Shown here in pieces: positions 26,648-33,936 of a DNA stretch of 64,000 nucleotides. The notes beneath the pieces are model-generated. The model searched no databases. It saw only the letters and a program-made list of their open reading frames with translations, and was not told the origin of the DNA. The stretch is taken from contig NC_019751.1 of NCBI RefSeq assembly GCF_000317435.1, forward strand, positions 5,456,001 through 5,520,000, read 5' to 3'. The DNA is from Calothrix sp. PCC 6303. Lineage in GTDB: Bacteria; Cyanobacteriota; Cyanobacteriia; Cyanobacteriales; Nostocaceae. Both the position numbers and the translations under genes were made by a program. Every line of letters starts with the position of its first letter. Positions within the stretch are counted from its first letter, which is position 1.

Positions 26648-28099
26648 ATGGTGTCGTTTGCAACTCGAACTCAAAACGGTATTTCTGGGGTTTCGACAAT
26701 TGAGAAAGCAACAGAATTGATGGTGGGTGGTGTCTCTCTACCAGCAACAGCTTTGTTTGGAACTGATGGAATTCGGGGGAAGGTAGGGGAAATTCTTACA
26801 GCCCCTTTAGCCTTACAAATTGGTTTTTGGACGGGAATTGTTTTAACTAATCATGCCACTAATTTAGGTCCCGTAATCTTGGGACAAGACTCTCGCAACT
26901 CCAGTGATATGCTGGCGATGGCTTTGAGTGCAGGATTAACAGCCGCAGGGGTTGAAGTTTGGTATTTGGGTTTGTGTCCCACTCCCTGCGTTGCCCATTT
27001 AACAAGTATTTCCCAAGCTGTGGGTGGAGTGATGATTTCCGCAAGTCATAACCCCCCCGAAGATAACGGAATTAAAGTGTTTGGTGCCAACGGAAATAAA
27101 TTACCTCAAGCTTTACAGCTAGAAATTGAAGCTGGGTTACGGGGTATTTCACCTTTAGGAATCATACAAGCTAATCCAGGAAGACATTACACACGTCCCG
27201 AATTAGTAGCTGATTATGCCGACAGTTTGAAAAAGCCTTTGCAAAATCGCCTCAATCTTCAAGGGATGAAGGTGGTGTTAGATTTGGCATGGGGTGCAGC
27301 AGTGGGTTTAGCACCATCAGTGTTTAAATCAATGGGTGCTGAAGTCATCTGTCTGCATAATAAAGCAAATGGCGATCGCATAAATGTAAATTGCGGTTCT
27401 ACACATTTGGAATTACTGCAAACTACAGTACTTGAAAACGACGCAGATTTCGGTTTTGGCTTTGATGGTGATGCTGATCGCGTCTTGGCAGTGGATAATT
27501 TGGGAAGGAAGGTAGATGGAGATTACATTCTTTATCTTTGGGGAAGTGACCTCAAGGCAAAACAACAGTTGCCTGAAGATCTAATTATCTCCACAGTCAT
27601 GGCTAATTTGGGCTTTGAGCGGGCTTGGAAGCAAATTGGGGGAAATTTGACCCGTACCGCAGTGGGCGACCAATACGTCCAAGCTGAAATGATGAAAACC
27701 GGGGCGACGTTAGGAGGTGAACAATCTGGTCATATCCTATGTAGTCACTACGGAATTACTGGTGATGGTCTATTAACAGCTTTACATATTGCAGCACTTG
27801 TGAAGGAATCTGGTGTGAGTTTGGGTGAGTTGATAGATAGCAGCTTTCAAACCTATCCCCAAATCCTGAAAAACGTCCGTGTTGAAGATCGTAACCGACG
27901 ATTGGCATGGGAAAAATGTGAACCAGTGATGAATGCGATCGCATTGGCGGAAAAAGCCATGGGTGAAGCTGGTAGAATCCTTGTACGGGCATCTGGAACA
28001 GAACCAGTGATTCGTGTCATGGTGGAAGCAGAGGAAATAGATATGGTGAACGAATGGACTAATACATTAGTTGCAGTTGTTCAAAAACACTTAGCTTAG
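26648..28099 (+). CDS. glmM: Phosphoglucosamine mutase
   Basis: A 483-residue alpha-D-phosphohexomutase that turns glucosamine-6-phosphate into glucosamine-1-phosphate for UDP-GlcNAc, hence peptidoglycan and LPS. The four family motifs are present: the active-site Ser in [12 protein letters not shown] (S133), the metal site DGDADR (about 275-280), the sugar loop GEQSGH and the phosphate loop [11 protein letters not shown] near the C-terminus. The [13 protein letters not shown] start motif lies after an N-terminal extension of about 30 residues relative to shorter homologues; the first ATG may therefore be upstream of the true start. A strong hairpin terminator follows the gene. Confidence 0.95.
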   Translation: MVSFATRTQNGISGVSTIEKATELMVGGVSLPATALFGTDGIRGKVGEILTAPLALQIGFWTGIVLTNHATNLGPVILGQDSRNSSDMLAMALSAGLTAAGVEVWYLGLCPTPCVAHLTSISQAVGGVMISASHNPPEDNGIKVFGANGNKLPQALQLEIEAGLRGISPLGIIQANPGRHYTRPELVADYADSLKKPLQNRLNLQGMKVVLDLAWGAAVGLAPSVFKSMGAEVICLHNKANGDRINVNCGSTHLELLQTTVLENDADFGFGFDGDADRVLAVDNLGRKVDGDYILYLWGSDLKAKQQLPEDLIISTVMANLGFERAWKQIGGNLTRTAVGDQYVQAEMMKTGATLGGEQSGHILCSHYGITGDGLLTALHIAALVKESGVSLGELIDSSFQTYPQILKNVRVEDRNRRLAWEKCEPVMNAIALAEKAMGEAGRILVRASGTEPVIRVMVEAEEIDMVNEWTNTLVAVVQKHLA

Positions 28100-28150
28100 T
28101 CAACATCCTTTTAAAAGCAAATTCAATCAAAATATTGAATAAATAATTTT

Positions 28151-28192
28151 CACCCGTCGGGACACAATGATTTTATTGTGTCCCGACGGGTG
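28151..28192. terminator. Strong hairpin terminator of glmM
   Basis: An 18-bp perfect stem, with the left arm at 28151-28168 (CACCCGTCGGGACACAAT) and the right arm at 28175-28192, encloses a 6-base loop and is followed by TTTTC. It lies 52 bases after the glmM stop codon. The stem is unusually long and perfect for a simple terminator. Confidence 0.85.
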
Positions 28193-28246
28193 TTTTCAGA
28201 GAATATTTTCAGTAGGACTTACGCAACTGGCACATTTTTTCTAGTG

Positions 28247-28310
28247 GGGTGTGTGATGCTATGAGAATATTTCAACCTAGCAATGAGACTTGTCGCGTCA
28301 CGCACACCAT
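28247..28310. repeat. MITE-like hairpin element, GTGTGTGA/TCACGCACAC type
   Basis: A segment of about 60 bases is bounded by GGTGTGTGATGC and the imperfect complement GCGTCACGCACACC. A related element with GGGTGTGTGACACC and ATGTCACGCACC ends is present at 30989-31056. The shared ends on different inner sequences suggest a small mobile or formerly mobile palindromic family. Confidence 0.55.
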
Positions 28311-28881
28311 CTTTTATATGTGATACTAACCTCAAAACCTAAATAGAAGTTAGGGGCTTGTATCCCATTATGTTCGGTCAAGGAAGCGATCGCATTCAAA
28401 ATAAGATTGACTCACAGAACATAATTTCCCATTTTCTCATGTATACTTCTATAATTGCTAGATATTCCAGAATTTCCCCACAAAAACACCGACAAAAGCT
28501 GAAAGTATCACCATAAAACAACTAAATCAAATCTGCTTTCTATTCCCACAGGCAAACCAAGTAAGTAGAAACTCCCATCAGGTGAGAAAACACTCAGTCT
28601 TTGGTACGGTTACAACTACTTCCAATTAAAAAGCCAACTGTTACATTAGTTTACAGGAATAAACAAACTTTTAGAGGGCTAGTGAACGTTAAAGTATGGG
28701 CAAAATATTCTGTAGGATTTCATGGAACTGAGTACCTGTAACCTCACTATATATAGTCATCTTCCTGACAACCCCTATGTTCTAACCAGTCCTACAGAAA
28801 AATTTTAGTTAACTCAAATACAGCTACTCGCATTTAGATTTCTAGACAACAGCTTATTTTTGGTAGATTAAGGAGAACAAC

Positions 28882-29229
28882 ATGAGTAACCACCCAAACC
28901 GAGTTTCCGAATTTTTCAACAGCGACTCAGAAACAGGTAACTTATTGTGGCAGTACGTAAAATCCTTGAGTCCAGAAACGGTTACTCAACTGTCAAAACC
29001 AACCTCAAACGAAGTTTTCCAAGTGATGGAACGTAATATAGTTGGTTTACTAGGTCACTTGCCTTCCGAGCATTTTGGTGTCACGATTACTACAAATCGT
29101 GAAAATCTTGGTCGTTTGCTTGCTTCCGCAATGATTAGCGGTTACTTTCTCCGTAATGCCGAACAACGAATGGATTTTGAAGTAGCTTTGCAAGGATCTG
29201 AATCTGAAGAAGATACTCAAGAATTATAA
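28882..29229 (+). CDS. DUF760 family protein
   Basis: A 115-residue protein of DUF760, a family restricted to cyanobacteria and plastids. The pattern is clear: LWQYVKSLSPETVTQLSKPTSNEVFQVMERNIVGLLGHLP...ITTNRENLGRLLASAMISGYFLRNAEQRM. It is helical and cytosolic with an acidic C-terminus. The ATG follows an AGGAG Shine-Dalgarno sequence. No experimentally proven role is known to me. The strong ribosome-binding site and long leader suggest real expression. Confidence 0.9.
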   Translation: MSNHPNRVSEFFNSDSETGNLLWQYVKSLSPETVTQLSKPTSNEVFQVMERNIVGLLGHLPSEHFGVTITTNRENLGRLLASAMISGYFLRNAEQRMDFEVALQGSESEEDTQEL

Positions 29230-29333
29230 CTAATCCCCGTCTGAAAATAAAACAAAAATTGCTCCGTTAACCAGATAAAATACAAGCTCGGTGGATATGT
29301 CAAATCTACCGAGTTTTGTTATCATTAGTCAAC

Positions 29334-29771
29334 ATGAATCAAAATATAGATAATATTCCCCATAAAATTATTGGCGTCGCGGTCATTTGGAATGATCAAA
29401 AGCAAGTATTAATCGATCGTCGGCTACCCAAAGGTGATATGGCTGGTTTATGGGAATTTCCTGGTGGAAAAATTGAAGCGGGAGAAACAATCAAAGATTG
29501 TATACAGCGAGAAATTAAAGAAGAACTAGGCATTGAAATTGAAGTCCGCAAGCATCTTGTTACTATCGACCATACCTATCCTAATTTTAGAATCACATTA
29601 ACAGTACATCACTGCTGCCATCTTGCAGGTATCCCCCAAACCATTGAGTGCGAGGAAGTACGATGGGTAGATTTAGAAGATTTAGATAACTTTGAATTTC
29701 CAGCCGCTAACCAAGAAATTATCAAAGCATTGAGGGATGGGGAATTTCGTGGAACTTATGAAAAAAATTGA
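29334..29771 (+). CDS. Nudix hydrolase, MutT-like (8-oxo-dGTP diphosphatase)
   Basis: A 145-residue Nudix enzyme; the ATG at 29334 is preferred over a TTG six codons upstream. The Nudix box is complete: G-x5-E-x7-REIKEELGI within GGKIEAGETIKDCIQREIKEELGIEI (about 46-71). The start IIGVAVIWNDQKQVLIDRR and the WEFPGGK stretch match the MutT subgroup that clears oxidised dGTP from the nucleotide pool. There is no fused MutY domain. Overall length is typical. Substrate assignment rests on family likeness only. Confidence 0.88.
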   Translation: MNQNIDNIPHKIIGVAVIWNDQKQVLIDRRLPKGDMAGLWEFPGGKIEAGETIKDCIQREIKEELGIEIEVRKHLVTIDHTYPNFRITLTVHHCCHLAGIPQTIECEEVRWVDLEDLDNFEFPAANQEIIKALRDGEFRGTYEKN

Positions 29772-29857
29772 AAATTTTCTCGATTTAGTTGCAATTGATC
29801 ACAATTACCTGAGAAAATGATAAGAATATGAAAATACTCACAAATAACAGATAACCC

Positions 29858-30292
29858 GTGAAACTTGACTCTGTACCAAATGACTTTATTGGCTTACCTC
29901 AATCACAAAGCCACTCAGAATTGAATCCACAAGCAGTAAATTTAACTTCTTCAGTAGTTGCGACTCAGGAACATTCATCTTCTGTAGTCAGTGGAGTCTC
30001 TCGGAAATCAGAGTCAATATTTGTGACTTTTGGCACTACATTTGTAACTATATTTTTAGCAGAAATTGGCGATAAAACCCAACTATCAACGCTTCTGATG
30101 AGCGCTCAATCTCATAATCCTTGGGTAGTATTTCTCGGTTCAGCAGCAGCTTTAATTACTACTAGTTTTCTAGGGGTAGTGTTGGGTAGTTGGGTTTCTA
30201 CCAAGCTATCACCGAAAACAGTAGAAAAATCAGCAGGTGTCATGCTGTTGCTAATTTCCATAATGCTATTTTGGGATGTGATCAACAATTAA
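29858..30292 (+). CDS. Half-size TMEM165/GDT1 (UPF0016) family protein
   Basis: A 144-residue protein starting at a GTG. The first ~55 residues are polar and Ser/Gln-rich; then come about 85 residues with one copy of the UPF0016 repeat: FVTIFLAEIGDKTQLSTLLMSA (the cation-binding E-x-G-D-K-T motif) followed by two more hydrophobic helices. Full-length family members, such as the manganese exporter of Synechocystis, carry two inverted copies. A single copy should need to dimerise with itself or with a second half-size protein; no partner gene is visible in the window. A role in Mn or Ca homeostasis is likely by family. Confidence 0.85.
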   Translation: MKLDSVPNDFIGLPQSQSHSELNPQAVNLTSSVVATQEHSSSVVSGVSRKSESIFVTFGTTFVTIFLAEIGDKTQLSTLLMSAQSHNPWVVFLGSAAALITTSFLGVVLGSWVSTKLSPKTVEKSAGVMLLLISIMLFWDVINN

Positions 30293-30367
30293 AGTATCTT
30301 TTTAACCTTAACCACGAAATCAACGCTTAATTATATATATAGTGGTAGTGGAAATTAGGAGAATCTC

Positions 30368-30853
30368 ATGCAAACCCAAGCTTCTAATGTAAACATCGGC
30401 ATTGATGATGCTAACAGAGCTAAAATTGCCGAAGGGCTTTCGCGGATGTTAGCGGACACCTATACCTTGTACTTGAAAACGCACAATTTTCACTGGAATG
30501 TAACAGGACCAATGTTTCAAACTTTGCACTTGATGTTTGAAACACAATATAATGAATTAGCATTAGCTGTGGACTTAATCGCTGAAAGAATCCGTTCTTT
30601 AGGTTATCCAGCACCAGGAACTTACAGCGAGTATGCAAAACTTAGTTCTATCCCCGAAACAGCCGGAGTTCCCAAAGCAAAAGAAATGATTCGTCTTTTG
30701 GTGGAAGGACAAGAAGCAGTTGTGCGGACTGCGAGATCCATTTTCCCCATTTTAGAAGAAGTTAACGACGAACCGACAGCTGATCTATTGACCCAAAGAA
30801 TGCAAGTTCACGAAAAAACAGCTTGGATGTTGCGGAGTTTACTGGAAGAATAA
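30368..30853 (+). CDS. dps: Dps family ferritin-like DNA-protection protein
   Basis: A 161-residue protein of the Dps family, which stores iron and removes hydrogen peroxide as a dodecamer. The inter-subunit ferroxidase ligands have exactly the family spacing: H42, H54, D69 and E73 in [12 protein letters not shown]...[10 protein letters not shown]. There is no Lys-rich N-terminal tail, so DNA binding may be weak. The ATG has an AGGAG Shine-Dalgarno sequence. Heterocystous cyanobacteria have several Dps paralogues; which one this is cannot be told. Confidence 0.94.
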   Translation: MQTQASNVNIGIDDANRAKIAEGLSRMLADTYTLYLKTHNFHWNVTGPMFQTLHLMFETQYNELALAVDLIAERIRSLGYPAPGTYSEYAKLSSIPETAGVPKAKEMIRLLVEGQEAVVRTARSIFPILEEVNDEPTADLLTQRMQVHEKTAWMLRSLLEE

Positions 30854-30904
30854 CATCTTGCTTTTTTCAAAGCTACTATCTCTGGAAGTAATTTATAAAG
30901 TAGA

Positions 30905-31057
30905 TATTGGGTACGTTATGGCTATCTAATGATTTGAGAGGATCGGAATTAGCCATAACGCAACCTACAACTGAATCTTCACTACCCGCTTAGGGTGTGT
31001 GACACCTTGATAAATTATGTGGGATAAATCAGGGTTTATAATGTCACGCACCAACAA
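30905..31057. repeat. Two adjacent MITE-like inverted repeats
   Basis: The first, 30908-30966, has the ends CGTTATGGCTA and TAGCCATAACG. The second, 30989-31056, has GGGTGTGTGACACC and ATGTCACGCACC and resembles 28247-28310. They lie head to tail between dps and the ADP-ribosylglycohydrolase gene, and no coding sequence overlaps them. Confidence 0.6.
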
Positions 31058-31111
31058 TTTATTGCGACATTATCTAAATTTTCGATATTTATTTAAATTA
31101 TTTAATTATTT

Positions 31112-32098
31112 ATGCGTCGTGCTTCTGGATGTTTATTTGGATTAGCTTTCGGGGATGCTTTAGGTGCTAAGACAGAATTTTTGTCAGTAGAGGAAATTAT
31201 CCGTCGTTTCCCACCCCAAGGTCCAAAAGAATTAGAAGATAATCCTGCTTTAGTTACAGATGATACACAGATGACTTTAGCTGTCGGTGAGGCTTTGATT
31301 GCTGTAGCATCTGGGGAATATACAGCTAATACTCTGGAACCAGTTTTGAGGAAAGCTTTTGTTGATTGGTGCAATAGTCCAGATAATAACCGCGCACCAG
31401 GGATGACTTGCTTAAGTGCCTGTGAAAAATTGGAAACAGGTATACCTTGGTATGAAGCGACTGTGGCAGAATCTAAGGGTTGCGGTGCGAATATGCGGGT
31501 AGCACCAGTAGCCTTTTTAGGAGTGGAACAACAGGGGGCAATTGCCCAATTCCAAGCAGCATTGACCCATGGTCATCCTACCGCATTAGTAGGATCCGAT
31601 TTGACCGCAAGAGCTATACATTTCCTCATTCAAGGTTGCCAAATCAAGGAATTACCTGCTCAACTTCGCAACTATGCTTACGAACAACGTACAGTTTACC
31701 ATCACGATTGGTTAGGAAATTTGTGGGAACGTCCCTATACTAAAACACCTGAAGAGTTTATTAGTAGAGGCTGGGATGAGTGTTTAGGCATTTTAGATCG
31801 CCTTGATGCAGCCTTAATTAACCCCGATTATGACACAGATCCTTGTTTAGCTACTGGTGCAGGTTGGATTGCAGAAGAAGCTTTCGGGACTGGGCTTTTA
31901 TGCTTTTTATTGTATCCAGAAGAGCCAGTAAAAGCCTTGCAAAGAGCAGCGGTTACTTCCGGAGATTCTGACTCTATTGCCTGTTTGACAGGGGCTTTCG
32001 CTGGTACTTATTTGGGTATGTCTGTATGGTCAGAAGATTGGATAAGTAAAATTGAATACCGGGATAGATTAGAAAGATTAAGTAAATTTTGGGATTAA
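31112..32098 (+). CDS. ADP-ribosylglycohydrolase family protein
   Basis: A 328-residue protein of the ARH/DraG family, which removes ADP-ribose from proteins or small ADP-ribosyl compounds using two Mg ions. Metal-binding motifs are visible at both ends: CLFGLAFGDALGAKTE, TDDTQM (T49-M54) and GDSDSIA (G284-A290). An ADP-ribosylated target and a matching transferase are not visible nearby, so the substrate is open. Length agrees with bacterial members. It precedes the dihydrouridine synthase gene by 94 bases with a hairpin between them. Confidence 0.9.
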   Translation: MRRASGCLFGLAFGDALGAKTEFLSVEEIIRRFPPQGPKELEDNPALVTDDTQMTLAVGEALIAVASGEYTANTLEPVLRKAFVDWCNSPDNNRAPGMTCLSACEKLETGIPWYEATVAESKGCGANMRVAPVAFLGVEQQGAIAQFQAALTHGHPTALVGSDLTARAIHFLIQGCQIKELPAQLRNYAYEQRTVYHHDWLGNLWERPYTKTPEEFISRGWDECLGILDRLDAALINPDYDTDPCLATGAGWIAEEAFGTGLLCFLLYPEEPVKALQRAAVTSGDSDSIACLTGAFAGTYLGMSVWSEDWISKIEYRDRLERLSKFWD

Positions 32099-32116
32099 AC
32101 CAAAGCAAAACCTTGT

Positions 32117-32141
32117 CTAGACGTTCCACCGGAACGTCTCT
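32117..32141. terminator. Hairpin between ARH and dus genes
   Basis: A 9-bp perfect stem AGACGTTCC (32119-32127) and GGAACGTCT (32131-32139) with a 3-base loop. This sequence type (AGACGTTCC...GGAACGTCT) is a common interspersed hairpin in cyanobacteria and lacks a long T-run, so terminator activity is not assured. Confidence 0.5.
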
Positions 32142-32192
32142 ACGTGTGGTTTCTTTACCTGAAAATTGCTGTAAAATTCCCCACTTCCCCTT

Positions 32193-33209
32193 ATGCTATC
32201 TCCCACTCTCCAAACTAGACTTTCCACACCTCTCAAAATCGGAACCCTCCAACTCAAAAGTCGAGTTTTTCAATCGCCACTTTCAGGTGTTACAGATTTA
32301 GTATTTCGTCGCTTAGTTCGTCGCTATGCACCGGAATCAATGCTGTATACCGAAATGGTACATGCATCAAATTTACAATATGTCAAGGAAATACCCAAAA
32401 TTATGGAGGTAGATCCAAATGAACGCCCTATCAGTATTCAACTATTCGATTGTCGTCCCCATTTTCTGGCAGAAGCAGCCCAAAAGGCAGTAGAAGAAGG
32501 TGCCGATACGGTTGATATTAATATGGGATGTCCGGTAAATAAAATTACCAAAAAAGGTGGTGGTTCCTCTTTACTTAGACAACCAGAATTAGCAGAAACA
32601 ATTGTGAGGGAAGTTGTGAAAGCTGTAGATGTTCCTGTCACCATCAAAACCAGGATTGGTTGGGATGATGAGGAAATTACAATTCTCGATTTTGCGAAGA
32701 GAATGGAGGATGCAGGGGCAAAAATGATTACTGTTCATGCCAGGACTCGCGCCCAAGGATATAATGGCTCTGCTCGGTGGGAATGGATTGGGAAAGTGAA
32801 GAAAATATTAGAAATTCCAGTTATTGCCAATGGGGATATTTTTTCGGTAGAGTCGGCGGTGGACTGTTTGGAAGTAACGGGTGCAGATGGGGTGATGTGT
32901 TCACGGGGAACCCTGGGATATCCGTTTTTAGTAGGTGAGATTGATTATTTCCTCAAGCATGGGGAATATTTGCCACCACCAACTGCAATCGAAAGATTGA
33001 CATGTGCAAAGGAACATTTACAGGCTTTGTACGAATATAAGGGTGACAGAGGAATTCAACAAGCCCGTAAACACATGGCTTGGTATGCTAAGGGTTTTGT
33101 GGGTGCTGCTGAGTTGCGGGGAGATTTGAGTAAAGTTGAAAATGTACAGCAGGGTGTAGAAATGATTGATTTAGTAATTGAGAAGTTAGAAACTGGAATT
33201 GCGTTTTAA
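32193..33209 (+). CDS. dus: tRNA-dihydrouridine synthase
   Basis: A 338-residue FMN-dependent TIM-barrel enzyme that reduces uridine to dihydrouridine in the tRNA D-loop. Visible elements are the N-terminal SRVFQSPLSGVTDLVFR, the catalytic Cys in DINMGCPVNKITKKGGGSSLL, TIKTRIGWDD, ITVHARTRAQGYNG and IANGDIFS near the phosphate-binding strand. The NMGCPV signature and the overall length place it in the bacterial DusB-type group; the exact Dus class was not tested. Confidence 0.94.
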   Translation: MLSPTLQTRLSTPLKIGTLQLKSRVFQSPLSGVTDLVFRRLVRRYAPESMLYTEMVHASNLQYVKEIPKIMEVDPNERPISIQLFDCRPHFLAEAAQKAVEEGADTVDINMGCPVNKITKKGGGSSLLRQPELAETIVREVVKAVDVPVTIKTRIGWDDEEITILDFAKRMEDAGAKMITVHARTRAQGYNGSARWEWIGKVKKILEIPVIANGDIFSVESAVDCLEVTGADGVMCSRGTLGYPFLVGEIDYFLKHGEYLPPPTAIERLTCAKEHLQALYEYKGDRGIQQARKHMAWYAKGFVGAAELRGDLSKVENVQQGVEMIDLVIEKLETGIAF

Positions 33210-33618
33210 CCAAACTTGCGGAATTCCCCACGGCTCTATACCCGGATTTCTCACAACATTTTCAAAGCCTTACAAAATCTAAATTCTTAGATTTTCCTCT
33301 GTACTATAGCTAGAAGTCAAAACCTCTAAAATAAAGTCTAATAAAGACTTTGCCAAACCCATCCCAAAACTTGTGAAAAATAGAGGTATAGCCTGCGGAT
33401 GGATAGCAACAGATGCTCCATCCAGGATCTAAAATATTTGATTTGATTTGATTGTAGAAAAATGGTAAGATTAGAGTGGTTGCGACCCACCCAGAAGACT
33501 AAGAGGCTACGGTACTCGGCTAAGATTGGGGAAGAGACATAAACCCAGCTGGTCAGATATTGCTGTAATTCCAAGGTAAGTCTGCCGACAAAATAATCAA
33601 ACAATCTCAGGAAGGGGG

Positions 33619-33708
33619 ATTGCTGCCTGTGGACGCGGTGTAAGACCAAAAGCTAGACGGCTGGTGGAGGCAATTGCGAATGAGACGGGAAACTCCGTAG
33701 ACGAATAA
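33619..33708 (+). pseudogene. Relic of IS200/IS605-family tnpB, 3' end
   Basis: Read from 33619, 29 codons and a stop encode IAACGRGVRPKARRLVEAIA and then NETGNSVDE. This resembles the C-terminus of cyanobacterial TnpB proteins (pattern ACGLDVRP...EAGNS) as I remember them. Upstream the same frame is soon closed by a stop, so the rest of the gene is lost. The end of the frame is followed, as in real elements, by a GAAGCCCCAT...ATGGGGTACTTCAC right-end hairpin. Confidence 0.5.
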
Positions 33709-33780
33709 AACCGTCCTTGTGCTAGTTGAAATTGGAAGCCCCATTTTCAGCCAAAGGCAAGATGGGGTACTTCACCTTAT
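33709..33780 (+). mobile_element. IS605-type right-end hairpin / omega-RNA 3' part
   Basis: CCCCAT (33739-33744) pairs with ATGGGG (33762-33767), and inside it GCC-AAA-GGC forms a nested stem. The hairpin is embedded in GGAAGCC...GGGGTACTTCAC, the layout I know from the right end of cyanobacterial IS200/IS605 elements, where it doubles as the scaffold of the TnpB guide RNA. No transposase or left end was recognised in the window. Confidence 0.5.
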
Positions 33781-33936
33781 ACTAATCTTCTAAAAAACTG
33801 ATAAGTACTGATTACCGGAAGGTTGTAAAATTTTGGTCAGAGAGACCTAGCCGTTTAACGCCGAGGAACCTCCTCTGACTTCGTTAAATTGAAGCAAAAC
33901 TCTTTTATTCCTCTCCACACCCTTAAGGTAATCAGT

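Larger units (their letters stand above)
28100..28881. other. Intergenic region with terminator, MITE-like hairpin and leader inverted repeat
   Basis: The 782-base spacer holds no supported gene. It contains the strong hairpin at 28151-28192, a hairpin-forming element with GGTGTGTGATGC and GTCACGCACACC ends (28250-28307), and a long-range inverted repeat TTCTGTAGGA (28708-28717) with TCCTACAGAA (28790-28799) that would lie in the 5' leader or promoter of the DUF760 gene. Confidence 0.6.
33210..33936. other. Intergenic region with a transposon relic
   Basis: This 727-base spacer contains no intact gene. A hairpin GGATGGA/TCCATCC at about 33397-33423 and the tnpB-like relic with its terminal hairpin (33598-33780) are the only structures that I can name. 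The segment 33470-33600 looks more GC-rich than the flanks and may be the older part of the same relic. The last 120 bases lead to the TPP-enzyme start. Confidence 0.55.

Noticed and set aside
33338-33649. 103-codon minus-strand open frame
   Set aside because: It overlaps the transposon relic and has Leu/Phe/Arg-rich composition without a domain; probably antisense to the relic.
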